A stretch of 64,000 nt of DNA from Xanthomonas hortorum (GTDB lineage Bacteria > Pseudomonadota > Gammaproteobacteria > Xanthomonadales > Xanthomonadaceae), in the NCBI RefSeq assembly GCF_024339125.1, contig NZ_CP101417.1:434001-498000 (forward strand). Direction: 5' to 3'. Positions 1 through 9,181 of the stretch are shown piece by piece. Position 1 is the first letter of the stretch, and each line of letters starts with the position of its first letter. The position numbers and the translations under genes were made by a program. The notes beneath the pieces were generated by a model. It was given only the letters and a program-made list of their open reading frames with translations, made no database searches and was not told the origin of the DNA.

Positions 1-337
1 CGTTGTGCGTGGGCACAACCGCACCTTCAGGCACGGCGCGGATGCGGATCGGCAGCTGCCCGCCAAGGCGGTCGACGATATCGCGCCAGCCGGCTTCGTT
101 GAACGGCTCGCCATGCGCGGCCAATAGTTCCTTCGCATCGTCGATATCGGCGTGCGTCACCGGCCGGTTGATGGCTTCTTTCAGGATCGACTGCAGGCCG
201 AAGAACACGGTCTGGTCGTACACGCCACCGCGCGATTCCACATAGAAAAACGCCGCATCGGTACCGGGCGGGTATTGCAGCCAGTGGCTGGCCTTGTAGC
301 TGTCGGTGTTGAGCAGCAGGTTATCGAGGTAATGCAT
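1..337 (-). CDS. nadV: Nicotinamide phosphoribosyltransferase, N-terminal part (runs off the window)
   Basis: The first 112 codons read MHYLDNLLLNTDSYKASHW, followed by QYPPGT and FYVESRGG. This is the start of the NAMPT/NadV family, which joins nicotinamide to PRPP to give NMN in NAD salvage. The ATG at 337 is preceded by AAGGAG about 10 nt upstream. The rest of the gene, including the catalytic core, lies outside the window. The next gene upstream encodes an NMN adenylyltransferase, so the two would turn nicotinamide into NAD in two steps. The product name is secure from the N-terminal signature and the neighbour; activity cannot be judged from a fragment. Confidence 0.85.
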   Translation of the reverse strand, partial: MHYLDNLLLNTDSYKASHWLQYPPGTDAAFFYVESRGGVYDQTVFFGLQSILKEAINRPVTHADIDDAKELLAAHGEPFNEAGWRDIVDRLGGQLPIRIRAVPEGAVVPTHN

Positions 338-364
338 GACGGAAGCTCCTTCGCGTCGAGTGAA

Positions 365-379
365 CCAGCGGTCTATCCG
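365..379 (-). promoter_or_regulatory. 15-bp box upstream of nadV
   Basis: CCAGCGGTCTATCCG (plus-strand reading) ends exactly 27 nt upstream of the nadV start codon. The identical 15 bases lie 27 nt upstream of the nadM-Nudix start. Identical sequence at identical spacing suggests a shared operator or promoter element for NAD-salvage control. No regulator is visible in the window. Confidence 0.45.
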
Positions 380-465
380 CCGGCGGGAGGTCATAGTTCA
401 AGCCAACACACGGTGCGAGCGGCTGCTTGATCGTCAGCAGCAGCACACAGCAGGTGGTGTCGCTC

Positions 466-1521
466 TCAGCCACGACCCAGGAAAAATTCAAGAATATGCA
501 GATGGTCTTCGTACAAGCGCGGGCCCATCGCCATCACTTCGGCGATCGGAATCCAGCGCGCCTTGTCGGCATCGTCGCCGCCGCGTACCGCGGGCAACTC
601 GCCGGCCGGAAATTCGAAATGGAATGCATGGGTGATGGTGCGTCCACGCAGGCTGCGCTCGGGGTGATCGAACACCTGGCGCCCCCGCAATGACCCCTTG
701 AGCACCGGCACCGGCACCTTGAGCCGGGTTTCCTCGCGCAGCTCGCGCAGACAGCCGTCCAGCAGACCTTCGTCCTGAGCGATGAAACCACCCGGCAACG
801 CCCACAACCCCTTACCCGGCTCGGCGCGACGACGCACCAGCAACACATGGCCCGAATGCACGACCACCGCATCGGTGGTGACGAAGGTCGGCGCATATGG
901 GGCATCTTTCCAAGCAGCGCGGTATTGCTCGATAAAACGGTATTCGGCCACCAGTTGCGCATAGCTCGGGGAATTACGCCGAAACGCCTCCAGCATGTCG
1001 TACACCGGCGCCGGCACATTGCCGCGCAACATCAGCAAGCCACCGTGGAAACCGATCTCACCGGCTTCGAACAGATAGCGGCGCAACTCGGTGGCCGACA
1101 GCGTGGCGGTGTGCTGCACATCTTCCAGCGGCCACTGCGGAAACTCACGCAGGTAATAACTGCTGGCATCCTTGTCCATGCCGATCAGACCGATGCGTGC
1201 ATCAAGCGTGCCGCCATCGGCATGCACGGCTTCCGCCACCTGGCGCTGCACGTCGGCGATCCACAGGCTTTCGTTATAGAGATGGTCGCGCAATGGCCGC
1301 ACTATCAACCGGTCGCTCTCGCCCGGCAACGCGGACTCGATCATCACCGCGCGTTCGGCAACGGTCCACGGATTACGAATGGTACGGGGCGTGTCGGCAG
1401 AGCCGATCAACACAATGAGCTTGTTAGCCTTGCCCAGCGCGTGGCGGGCGACGGCGGCGTGGCCGTTATGAAAAGGCTCGAAACGCCCGATAAACACGAG
1501 ATAGTCGTACTGCATTGCCAT
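466..1521 (-). CDS. nadM: Bifunctional NMN adenylyltransferase / Nudix hydrolase
   Basis: 351 aa. Residues 1-180 are a nucleotidyltransferase: GRFEPFHNGH near residue 12 is the HxGH-type motif of the NadM (archaeal-type NMNAT) family. Residues 205-345 are a Nudix domain with a recognisable Nudix box (GGFIAQDEG, then RELREET). Such fusions make NAD from NMN and are thought to act on ADP-ribose or related nucleotides through the Nudix half. The ATG at 1521 has GAGGGA 6 nt upstream; a second ATG two codons later is possible. It lies just upstream of nadV on the same strand, with about 128 bp between them, so the pair forms a nicotinamide-to-NAD salvage unit. Confidence 0.9.
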   Translation of the reverse strand: MAMQYDYLVFIGRFEPFHNGHAAVARHALGKANKLIVLIGSADTPRTIRNPWTVAERAVMIESALPGESDRLIVRPLRDHLYNESLWIADVQRQVAEAVHADGGTLDARIGLIGMDKDASSYYLREFPQWPLEDVQHTATLSATELRRYLFEAGEIGFHGGLLMLRGNVPAPVYDMLEAFRRNSPSYAQLVAEYRFIEQYRAAWKDAPYAPTFVTTDAVVVHSGHVLLVRRRAEPGKGLWALPGGFIAQDEGLLDGCLRELREETRLKVPVPVLKGSLRGRQVFDHPERSLRGRTITHAFHFEFPAGELPAVRGGDDADKARWIPIAEVMAMGPRLYEDHLHILEFFLGRG

Positions 1522-1548
1522 GAGAATCCCTCACGATTGAGTGGTCAG

Positions 1549-1563
1549 CCAGCGGTCTATCCG
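1549..1563 (-). promoter_or_regulatory. 15-bp box upstream of nadM-Nudix
   Basis: This is the second copy of CCAGCGGTCTATCCG (plus strand), again ending 27 nt before the start codon (ATG at 1521). See the copy at 365-379. Flanking bases also share GAGTG on the gene-proximal side. Confidence 0.45.
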
Positions 1564-1691
1564 TTAGCTTGGTACAAATGCTACGCCGATGTGGGGCGGC
1601 GTCAAGCCTACGATGCAGCGATGCACAGTGATCTATCGGTCATGCCAGCTAACTAGACTTGGCAGTCTGTCCTTATCAGGAATTCGCCTGT

Positions 1692-2570
1692 ATGCCACAC
1701 CAATCCACACACCAATCCATTCGCGTTGTGTCACGTTGCTTGCTCGTTGCAATCGCAGTGCTGTGCATCGCAGTACCTGCATTGGCCGCGCCTGCGCCCG
1801 CACCACTGCGCGTAATGTCGTTCAACGTGCGCGTACCGGTGGATACCGACGGCGACAAACGTTGGGAGGTACGCCGCACGGCGATGGTCGCGCTGATCGA
1901 ACAGACGCACCCCGATGTCTTCGGCACGCAGGAATTGGTTGAGGAACAGGCGCAGTACCTGGCGGCACACCTGCCCACTTATCGCTGGTTCGGTAAAGGC
2001 CGCCGCGCCGATGGTAGCGACGAACATATGGGCGTGTTCTACGACAGCCGTGTCCTGAGCGTGGTGGAATCGGGCGACTTCTGGCTGTCCGAAACGCCCG
2101 AAGTCCCCGGCAGCAGCAGCTGGAACACTGACCTGCCGCGCATGGCCACCTGGGCGCTGTTCGAACGTCGCAGCGACAAGCGCCGCTTTTATCTGTTCAA
2201 CACCCATTTCGCTCACCGCGACCAGGACGAAGCAGCGCGCGAACACAGCGCACGCGTAATCCTGTCACGCATCGCAACGTTGCCTGCCGGCATTCCGGTG
2301 GTAGTGACCGGCGACTTCAACAGCGATCCCGACAACGGCACCTACCACACGCTCACCGCTGTACTTGGCGATGCGCGATCACATGCGACCAAGCGACAAG
2401 GCCCGGAGAAAACCTTCCAGGATTTCACCACCCACCCGAGCCGACGCATCGACTGGATCCTGTTCCGCGGCCTCACACCGACGCGCTTTTCCACATTGGA
2501 TCAGCGCCCCGGCGGCGTGCTGCCGTCAGACCACTATCCGGTGCTGGCCGAACTTACCTGGCCGCAGTGA
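1692..2570 (+). CDS. Secreted endonuclease/exonuclease/phosphatase-family protein
   Basis: 292 aa from the ATG at 1692, with an AGG-rich site about 10 nt upstream. The N-terminus has a signal peptide ending near PALAAP. The mature protein has the EEP fold: SFNVR, a conserved Glu in GTQEL, NTHFAHRD, GDFNSDP, IDWILF and SDHYPV, in the order expected for metal-dependent phosphodiesterases. Family members cleave nucleic acids, sphingomyelin or phosphoinositides; the substrate here cannot be read from sequence. It stands alone, divergent from the nadM-nadV unit. Confidence 0.85.
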   Translation: MPHQSTHQSIRVVSRCLLVAIAVLCIAVPALAAPAPAPLRVMSFNVRVPVDTDGDKRWEVRRTAMVALIEQTHPDVFGTQELVEEQAQYLAAHLPTYRWFGKGRRADGSDEHMGVFYDSRVLSVVESGDFWLSETPEVPGSSSWNTDLPRMATWALFERRSDKRRFYLFNTHFAHRDQDEAAREHSARVILSRIATLPAGIPVVVTGDFNSDPDNGTYHTLTAVLGDARSHATKRQGPEKTFQDFTTHPSRRIDWILFRGLTPTRFSTLDQRPGGVLPSDHYPVLAELTWPQ

Positions 2571-2800
2571 CATCGCGACAGCCCTGCCCTGCCGACCTGA
2601 GCGAGCGTCCCTGCGCGCGATTGCGCGTGACCATTAAAGCCTCATCGCACGCAAGCGCATCCCCAATCACCATCAATGTACTGAAGGGGATGTTGGTAAT
2701 GGCAGAGATTTGCTCGAATCGAAAAGAGCCGATCAGGTTGCCCGCCATCGGACGCCCGCGCAGGCACCGCTCGCAACCATGCACACCGACCATCTCCACT

Positions 2801-2908
2801 GGTCCTTGTCCGCCCACCCTCGCGGGACCTTACGCGGCATGGATGCCGCGTAAGAGCTTACAAGGACGTACTTGCAGCGTGTCCCGCGAGGGTGGGCGGG
2901 CAAGGGCC
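2801..2908. repeat. 108-bp structured intergenic element, copy A
   Basis: The element has outer arms at 2801-2827 and 2881-2908, complementary apart from two G/T-type mismatches. The core holds a perfect 12-bp hairpin (CTTACGCGGCAT / ATGCCGCGTAAG, 2-nt loop) followed by a conserved unpaired stretch around GGACGTACTTGC. A second 108-bp copy lies at 56423-56530 with almost the same core but different, still self-complementary arms. It occupies the 435-bp gap between the EEP gene and prc; nothing else but a terminator is seen in that gap. Confidence 0.75.
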
Positions 2909-2949
2909 CTGCAGCCAAGCCACAGGTCATCCGCTCTTAGTCAGCATCA

Positions 2950-2980
2950 AAAAAAAGCCACCGCATGCGGTGGCTTTTTT
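2950..2980. terminator. Bidirectional terminator after prc
   Basis: Perfect palindrome AAAGCCACCGCATGCGGTGGC with A and T tracts on its two sides. It serves prc (minus) and could serve plus-strand transcripts. Confidence 0.85.
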
Positions 2981-3005
2981 TCGCACTACAAACAACCCAC
3001 CAAGA

Positions 3006-5189
3006 TCAATCAGCCCAACGTCCCGGCGCAGTCGACTGCGGCAACACCTGCGCCGATAACGGCTGGTCCTGCGACAGCAGACCCAGCGCATCGGCAATGA
3101 TCGCGGCCGATTCGTGCAACAGCGGATCCGGGCGCTTTTCTGCGGCCTTTTCGCGTGCGGTGTCCTTGACGATGTCGCGCTCGTTGCCGGTCAGCCCGTC
3201 GTCGCTGTCTTCGGCAAGCGGATCCAGCGGCAGGCCCAGCTGCTTGCGCACCTGCTGACGATCCTTGCGCTGCTGATCCTGCTTCTGACGCTCGGCAACG
3301 CGCTCGGCTTCGTTCAACGAGATGAACTTCTTGGCCTTCTCATCGCGGAACTGCTTGACGTCTTCTTCCCACCACTGGAACTCCTTGTCGGTGGCGATGC
3401 GCGCGGTGTGCAGGCCCTGCAACTTGGGAATCAGTGGCGCAAAGTTGCCGTACTGGGTGTGCGGAGAGGCGGCGATACGCGTCCATGGCAATGCATTGTC
3501 GTAGGTACTTTCACCGAACTCGGTAGCATCCACGCTGGCTGGGAATGCGATGTCGGGCACCACGCCCTTGTGCTGGGTGCTGGAACCACTGACGCGGAAG
3601 AACTGGGCAATCGTCAGCTTGACCTGCCCATAGCGCTGACCTTCGGCAGCCGGCCAACGATCAAGATCAACGATGTTCTGCACGGTGCCCTTGCCGAAGC
3701 TGGTTTCGCCGATCACCAACCCGCGGCCGTAGTCCTGGATGGCGCCCGCAAAGATCTCCGATGCCGACGCCGAACCGCGATTGATCAACACGCCCAGCGG
3801 GCCATCCCATGCCACCTTGGGATCGCTGTCGCCGTTGACGGTGACGCGGCCGCCGGATTCGCGCACCTGCACCACCGGGCCTTGCTGGATGAACAAGCCG
3901 GTGAGCTCGATGGCTTCGTCCAGCGAACCGCCGCCGTTGTTGCGCAGGTCCAGCACCACGCCGTCGACCTTGTCGGTCTTGAAGCCGGCCAGCAGCTTGG
4001 CCACATCGCGCGTTGCCGAGGCATAGTCAGCCGCATTACGACGACGGCCTTCGAAATCCTGATAGAAGCCCGGCAACTTGATGATGCCGATACGCCGTTC
4101 CGGCTCGCTGCCCTTGGCCGGCAACGTGATGGTCTCGCCCTTGGCGGCCTGCTCGGCCAGACGCACCTTCTGCCGGGTCAGCGTCACGGTGCGGTGCTTG
4201 CCGTCGATGCCCGACTCGGCCGGGATGTACTCCAGGCGCACCTGGGTGTCCTTGCTGCCGCGGATCTTGGCGACCACATCGTCGATGCGCCAGCCGATCA
4301 CATCCTCGATCGCGCCATTCTTGGCCTGGCCCACGCCAACGATACGATCGCCCGGCTTGAGCGTGCCATCCACTGCCGCCGGACCACCCGGGATCACCTC
4401 GCGGATCACCACCATGTCGTCCTGCTTCTGCAGCTGCGCGCCGATGCCTTCCAGCGACAGCGACATCTGCTGATTGAAGGTCTCGGCGGTGCGCGGGGTG
4501 AAGTAATCGGTGTGCGGATCGACCGCATTGGTGTAGGCGTTGACGAAGAACTGGAACACGTCCTCGCCCTTCAACTGCTTGACCGAATCGGCCAGCGAGA
4601 CATAACGCTTGTCCAGCGTCTTGCGAATGTCGTCAGGCTTCTTGCCGGCCAGCTTGAGGCGCAGCCAATCGTTCATCACCGACTGCCGCCACAGCACGTC
4701 CAGCTGCTTGTCGTCTGCCGCCCATGGCACGTCCTTGCGGTCGTACTCGAACTTGTCGGTGCCGGAGAAGTCGAAGTCCTGCTTGAGCAAATCGCGCGCG
4801 TACTTGACGCGCTGATCCACGCGCTTCTTGTAGACCGAAAACACCTGGAACGCCGGCTCCAGATTGCCGCCACGCAGCGCATCGCCAACGCCCGTCTGCA
4901 ACGGCGCAAAGCTATCGATGTCGGCCTGGGTGAAGAACTGTTTGCTGCCGTCCAGCGTTTCCAGATAGCGCTTGAAGACGTCCTTGGACATCGCCTCGTC
5001 CAGCGTGCGCGGACGGTAGGCATAGCGGCTGTCGGAGAGCAAACCGTAGACCAGCTTGGTCGCGGTGGCCTGGTCGGGCGTGGCTGCCGCCGGCAACGCC
5101 GTATCGGCGCGTGCGAGCAAGGCCATCGGAGTAGTCAACACCAGCGCCAGCAGGCCGGCCTTCATGGACGTAGAAACGTTGTAGGTCAT
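3006..5189 (-). CDS. prc: Tail-specific (C-terminal processing) periplasmic protease
   Basis: 727 aa with an N-terminal signal peptide (cleavage near LARADT). Order of domains: N-terminal helical domain, PDZ around residues 240-330 (LEGIGAQL, GGPAAVDG, GDRIVGVGQ), then the S41 protease core with NRGSASASEIFAG and FGKGTVQ carrying the Ser-Lys dyad, and a charged C-terminal extension. This matches E. coli Prc/Tsp (about 680 aa), which trims or degrades envelope proteins such as lytic hydrolases. The region upstream of the start codon is part of a 283-bp tandem duplication that also copies its first four codons. Confidence 0.95.
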   Translation of the reverse strand: MTYNVSTSMKAGLLALVLTTPMALLARADTALPAAATPDQATATKLVYGLLSDSRYAYRPRTLDEAMSKDVFKRYLETLDGSKQFFTQADIDSFAPLQTGVGDALRGGNLEPAFQVFSVYKKRVDQRVKYARDLLKQDFDFSGTDKFEYDRKDVPWAADDKQLDVLWRQSVMNDWLRLKLAGKKPDDIRKTLDKRYVSLADSVKQLKGEDVFQFFVNAYTNAVDPHTDYFTPRTAETFNQQMSLSLEGIGAQLQKQDDMVVIREVIPGGPAAVDGTLKPGDRIVGVGQAKNGAIEDVIGWRIDDVVAKIRGSKDTQVRLEYIPAESGIDGKHRTVTLTRQKVRLAEQAAKGETITLPAKGSEPERRIGIIKLPGFYQDFEGRRRNAADYASATRDVAKLLAGFKTDKVDGVVLDLRNNGGGSLDEAIELTGLFIQQGPVVQVRESGGRVTVNGDSDPKVAWDGPLGVLINRGSASASEIFAGAIQDYGRGLVIGETSFGKGTVQNIVDLDRWPAAEGQRYGQVKLTIAQFFRVSGSSTQHKGVVPDIAFPASVDATEFGESTYDNALPWTRIAASPHTQYGNFAPLIPKLQGLHTARIATDKEFQWWEEDVKQFRDEKAKKFISLNEAERVAERQKQDQQRKDRQQVRKQLGLPLDPLAEDSDDGLTGNERDIVKDTAREKAAEKRPDPLLHESAAIIADALGLLSQDQPLSAQVLPQSTAPGRWAD

Positions 5190-5460
5190 CGAATGGCTCT
5201 CGGCACGGGGCCGATGAAAGGAAGGCGGTGAACGGATCAGACAGCATGACAGTGCCGAAAGTTGCTGGCGTTGTCATCCGCTGCTGAATCAGCCTAGCGC
5301 CGGGCCTGTAGCGGATTGTGAACGCGGCCGTACCCTGCAGCCGACTGCGCACGGCCCGGATACGACACGGCCCCGCGCTGAGCGCAGGGCCGTGTGGCTT
5401 GCTCGACTGCCAGTGCTGACCTCAGGCCGCAACGCCAGCGCCGGCTGCCTGCCGGTCGGC
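5178..5460. repeat. Tandem duplication, unit 1 (lipA-prc spacer)
   Basis: A 283-bp unit repeated at an offset of 287 bp, with about three mismatches between copies. It starts inside the first codons of prc (MTYN), spans the spacer, includes a hairpin at 5365-5395 and ends with a copy of the last codons of lipA ([10 protein letters not shown]). This unit is the one physically joined to prc. Confidence 0.9.
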
Positions 5461-5464
5461 GTGA

Positions 5465-5747
5465 GTTGTAGGTCATCGAATGGCTCTCGGCACGGGGCCG
5501 ATGAAAGGAAGGCGGTGAACGGATCAGACAGCATGACAGTGCCGAAAGTTGCTGGCGTTGTCATCCGCTGCTGAATCAGCCTAGCGCCGGGCCTGTAGCG
5601 GATTGTGAACGCGACCGTACCCTGCAGCTGACTGCGCACGGCCCGGATACGACACGGCCCCGCGCTGAGCGCAGGGCCGTGTGGCTTGCTCGACTGCCAG
5701 TGCTGACCTCAGGCCGCGACGCCAGCGCCGGCTGCCTGCCGGTCGGC
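5465..5747. repeat. Tandem duplication, unit 2 (lipA-prc spacer)
   Basis: Second 283-bp unit, carrying the real 3' end of lipA (stop at 5709) and a decoy copy of the prc start codons. The junction between the units is 4 bp (5461-5464). The hairpin is repeated at 5652-5682. The duplication gives prc two consecutive upstream regions. Confidence 0.9.
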
Positions 5748-6722
5748 ATGATACGACGAGCGCACCATCGGCCCGGAGGCGACATGACTGAAGCCCAGCG
5801 CGTTGCCGTACTCCTCCAGCGCCTTGTACTCCTCCGGCGTCCAGTAACGCATCACCGGGTGATGGTGCGGGGTCGGCTGCAGATACTGACCAATGGTGAT
5901 CATGTCCACATCATGCGCACGCAGGTCGCGCAAGGTGGCCTGCACCTGCTCCAGGGTCTCGCCCAGGCCGAGCATGATGCCGGACTTGGTGGCGATGGTC
6001 GGGTGCTGCGCCTTGAAGCGCTGCAGCAGGGTCAGCGACCACTGGTAATCCGCACCGGGACGCACATTGGCATACAGATCCGGCACGGTTTCGATGTTGT
6101 GGTTGAATACGTCCGGCGGGCTCAGCGCCAGGATCTCCAGCGCGCGGTCCATGCGGCCCTTGCCACGGAAATCCGGGGTCAGGATCTCGATGCGGGTCTT
6201 GGGCGAACTGACCCGGATGGCCGAAATGCAGTCGACGAAGTGCTGGGCACCGCCGTCGCGCAGATCGTCGCGATCCACGCTGGTCACCACCACGTACTTC
6301 AGGCCCATATCGGCCACGGTGGTCGCCAGGCTGGCCGGCTCGCTGGCATCCGGCGGCTTGGGCCGGCCGTGCGCCACATCGCAGAACGAGCAGCGCCGCG
6401 TGCACACCTCGCCCAGGATCATGAAGGTCGCGGTGCCGTGGCTGAAGCACTCGTGGATGTTCGGGCAACTGGCTTCTTCGCAGACCGTGACCAGGCGGTT
6501 TTCGCGCAGCTTGGCCTTGAGGTTCTGCACCGCGTTGCCGGACGGAATCCGCACGCGGATCCAAGACGGCTTGCGCAGCACCGGCGCATCGACGAACTGC
6601 ACCGGCGAGCGGTTGATCTTGTCGCCACCGATCTGCTTGACGCCGGTCTGCAGCGGCGAAGGCGCGGCGGTGTCGCCGGAGACGACCTGCAAGGGGATGG
6701 AACGGGCGATAGGCTGGGTCAT
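5709..6722 (-). CDS. lipA: Lipoyl synthase
   Basis: 337 aa. It is a radical-SAM enzyme that inserts two sulfurs into protein-bound octanoate. The auxiliary cluster motif [12 protein letters not shown] and the radical-SAM motif [10 protein letters not shown] are both intact, and the C-terminus has the conserved MVRSSYHAD. It lies 15 bp downstream of lipB on the same strand, the usual lipoate operon. The last ten codons are duplicated downstream in the tandem repeat. Confidence 0.97.
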   Translation of the reverse strand: MTQPIARSIPLQVVSGDTAAPSPLQTGVKQIGGDKINRSPVQFVDAPVLRKPSWIRVRIPSGNAVQNLKAKLRENRLVTVCEEASCPNIHECFSHGTATFMILGEVCTRRCSFCDVAHGRPKPPDASEPASLATTVADMGLKYVVVTSVDRDDLRDGGAQHFVDCISAIRVSSPKTRIEILTPDFRGKGRMDRALEILALSPPDVFNHNIETVPDLYANVRPGADYQWSLTLLQRFKAQHPTIATKSGIMLGLGETLEQVQATLRDLRAHDVDMITIGQYLQPTPHHHPVMRYWTPEEYKALEEYGNALGFSHVASGPMVRSSYHADRQAAGAGVAA

Positions 6723-6737
6723 GGCAGTAACGGGCGC

Positions 6738-7436
6738 TCAGGCCGGAAGCGAAAGGTCGGGCAATGCGGAAACAGGCTGCAACACGAGACCGAACTGGCG
6801 CGCCAGCTGATCGAGCAGCACCGCCTTGACGGCGTCCATCCCGGAAGGGCCGCCCAAGTCTAGCACCGAGGTCACTTGCAGGCCCTGGTAGCCACACGGG
6901 TTGATGCGGTGGAACGGCTCCAGATCCATCGCCACGTTGAACGACAGACCGTGGAAGGTGCAGCCGCGCCGCACCCGGATCCCGAGCGCGGCGATCTTCG
7001 CCCCGCCCACGTACACGCCGGGCGCGCCCTCGCGGCGCTCGGCGACGATGTTCCATTCGTCCAGGGTGTCGATCAGCGCCTGCTCGATCTTGCACACGTA
7101 ATCGCGCACGCCGATCTTGAGCCGGCGCAGGTCCAGCAGCGGATAGACCACCAACTGGCCGGGGCCGTGATAGGTGACCTGGCCACCGCGATCGACCTGC
7201 AACACCGGGATGTCGCCAGCTGCCAACACGTGCTCGGGCTTGCCGGCCTGGCCCAGCGTAAACACCGGCGCATGCTCGACCACCCACACCTCGTCGGCAG
7301 TGTGCTCATTGCGCGCATCGGTGAAACGCTGCATCGCATGCCATACCGGCGCGTAGTCCTGGCGGCCAAGATCGCGCAGCTGTGCCGGCAGGATCGGAAC
7401 CGATGCCAGCACAGGCTCGGCCGCTACAGCGTCCAC
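6738..7436 (-). CDS. lipB: Octanoyl-(acyl carrier protein):protein octanoyltransferase
   Basis: 232 aa using the GTG at 7436, which overlaps the end of the preceding gene and is preceded by GGAAG; the GTG at 7412 is the alternative. Conserved blocks are [14 protein letters not shown], the active-site Lys in [12 protein letters not shown] and the active-site Cys in NPCGYQG. It transfers octanoate from ACP to lipoyl domains, the step before LipA. Confidence 0.95.
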   Translation of the reverse strand: MDAVAAEPVLASVPILPAQLRDLGRQDYAPVWHAMQRFTDARNEHTADEVWVVEHAPVFTLGQAGKPEHVLAAGDIPVLQVDRGGQVTYHGPGQLVVYPLLDLRRLKIGVRDYVCKIEQALIDTLDEWNIVAERREGAPGVYVGGAKIAALGIRVRRGCTFHGLSFNVAMDLEPFHRINPCGYQGLQVTSVLDLGGPSGMDAVKAVLLDQLARQFGLVLQPVSALPDLSLPA

Positions 7437-7702
7437 TTCACTTCCGGGTGGTCGCGCAGCGCTTGATGGGCGGCATCGAACTGCGCCCGGTCCTCTGCGC
7501 AAAAGCCGATCCGGATGGACACGTATTTGCCGGTGGACGAGTGCTTCCAGCTGATGCTTTCTTCCAGCAACTCGACGCCAGTCGCGGCGAGCAGACGCGG
7601 AAGTTCGGTTTCCAGCCCGCGTTCGGCCGCGCCCATGGCGGTGAGCTCGAAGGTGCCGGGAAACTGGAAGCCGTGATCGGGGTTGTCGGAGCTGATTTCC
7701 AT
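7424..7702 (-). CDS. DUF493/YbeD-family protein
   Basis: 92 aa, matching the UPF0250 (YbeD) family in length and in the FPGTFEL start and the C-terminal DHPEVKWTL. The family is an ACT-like fold of unsettled function and is commonly found directly before lipB, as here, where the two genes overlap by 13 bp. The overlap suggests translational coupling with lipoate synthesis. Confidence 0.9.
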   Translation of the reverse strand: MEISSDNPDHGFQFPGTFELTAMGAAERGLETELPRLLAATGVELLEESISWKHSSTGKYVSIRIGFCAEDRAQFDAAHQALRDHPEVKWTL

Positions 7703-7975
7703 CCGCCCATTATCGGGCCGCTGGCGGGCAAACCCAAGCCTTCAGCTGTCGAACTGATGAGCTTGTTGCTGCCAACAGCCGGGTGAGCAGTTCCAATGGT
7801 TTAGCAAAACACTGCCATTACAGTCCCGGACCAAACACATCTACTTGCTGGTGATAGTTCTCTACAGGACAGCACAGGCAGAGAATGCTCCAGCTCCCGG
7901 CACATTCACGCGGCGCAGCAGCGGCCGCAGGCACCTTTGCCGAACACCGTCCTTTCCTACCTTTCCAGGCCCTCC

Positions 7976-9037
7976 ATGCTTCGACCGCGCGCGTTGTCTG
8001 CTGCCCTGCTGCTTTCTCTTACCGGGCTGTCGATGCCGGCCCTGGCGGCGGATCAATGCGATTCCAGCAGGCTGGGACGGACCCCGCCGGCGGTGAATTT
8101 CCGGGTCGACAACGATTTGTTCGGCGGGGAGGATCAGGACCAGGGCTATTCCAATGGCGCGGTGCTGACGCTGGTGTCGCCCAACCTGGTCGACTACACC
8201 GACGACCCCTGCCTGCCGCGCACCGCGCGCTGGGTCAACGGTTATCTGGAACGTCTGCATCCGGGCGAGTTCGACCAGCAGAACATGGTGTTCTCGATTG
8301 GCCAGGGAATCTTCACGCCGACCGATTCCACCCGGCGCGATGTGATCCCCGACGATCGCCCGTATGCGGGCATCCTGCTGGCGAGCTTCGGCTACAACGC
8401 GCGCAACGATGCGCACCTGCGCACGACCCAGTTGCAGATCGGCGTGGTCGGCCCGTGGGCGTTTGCGCAGGAAGCGCAGGATGCGATCCACGATGCGCTG
8501 GGCGATGAGAAATTCCAGGGCTGGGACAACCAGCTGCACAACGAGCCGCTGATCAATCTGGTGCACGAGCGCATGCGCCGCTGGCCGGGCGATGCGGCGG
8601 TCAATGCAGACGGCTTCGGTTGGGATTTCATTTCGCACTGGGGCGGCGCGGTGGGCAACATGGCCACGCACTTGAATGCCGGCGGCGAAGCGCGCTTTGG
8701 CTGGAAGCTGCCGGACGATTTCGGCAGCACACCGACCCGGCCGGCCGGCGAAAACACTGCGCCCAGTCGTTTGGGGCGTGCCAGCGGCTGGTCGGGACAC
8801 CTGTTCGTGACCACCGATGCGCGCTGGGTGCTGCGCGACATCACCCTGGACGGCAACACCTTCCGCAGCAGCCACAGCGTGGACAAGCGCGCGTTCGTCG
8901 GCGACGTGGGTTACGGCCTGGCGGTGATGTACGGCCGCTGGAAATTCGCCATCGCACGCTATCACCGCACCCGCGAATTCGACACTCAGCGCGAGACGCC
9001 GGTGTATGGCAGTTTCACGATCAGCCGGATGCTTTGA
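7976..9037 (+). CDS. LpxR-like outer-membrane lipid A deacylase (DUF2219)
   Basis: 353 aa from the ATG at 7976, with a signal peptide ending near ALAAD. The mature N-terminus VDNDLFGGEDQDQGYSNG is the LpxR signature carrying the Asn/Asp of the active site, followed by SIGQGIFTP and DDRPYAG. LpxR enzymes remove the 3'-acyloxyacyl chain of lipid A in the outer membrane and change recognition by hosts. The family call is clear; substrate specificity is inferred. The 273-bp upstream gap shows no other gene. Confidence 0.85.
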   Translation: MLRPRALSAALLLSLTGLSMPALAADQCDSSRLGRTPPAVNFRVDNDLFGGEDQDQGYSNGAVLTLVSPNLVDYTDDPCLPRTARWVNGYLERLHPGEFDQQNMVFSIGQGIFTPTDSTRRDVIPDDRPYAGILLASFGYNARNDAHLRTTQLQIGVVGPWAFAQEAQDAIHDALGDEKFQGWDNQLHNEPLINLVHERMRRWPGDAAVNADGFGWDFISHWGGAVGNMATHLNAGGEARFGWKLPDDFGSTPTRPAGENTAPSRLGRASGWSGHLFVTTDARWVLRDITLDGNTFRSSHSVDKRAFVGDVGYGLAVMYGRWKFAIARYHRTREFDTQRETPVYGSFTISRML

Positions 9038-9143
9038 GGGCTGGGATTGGGAAGTCGGGGTTGGGGATTCGCAAGAGCGGGCTGCTGGTGCTTCGCTCCT
9101 GCTCTCGCCTTTGCCAATCCCGAATCTCCAATCCCCAATCCCC

Positions 9144-9181
9144 GCAAAGAAAAAGCCGGCGAAAGCCGGCTTTTTCTTTGC
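9144..9181. terminator. Bidirectional terminator between the LpxR-like gene and dacC
   Basis: A palindrome with GCCGGC-GAAA-GCCGGC at its centre and AAAGAAAAA / TTTTTCTTT flanks. It lies between convergent genes. The stretch before it (9043-9140) carries Xanthomonas 'GGGATTGGGGATTC'-type repeats in both orientations. Confidence 0.85.

Noticed and set aside
3114-5231. 705-codon open frame on the plus strand
   Set aside because: It is the antisense of prc, which has complete protease motifs; high GC keeps the opposite frame open.
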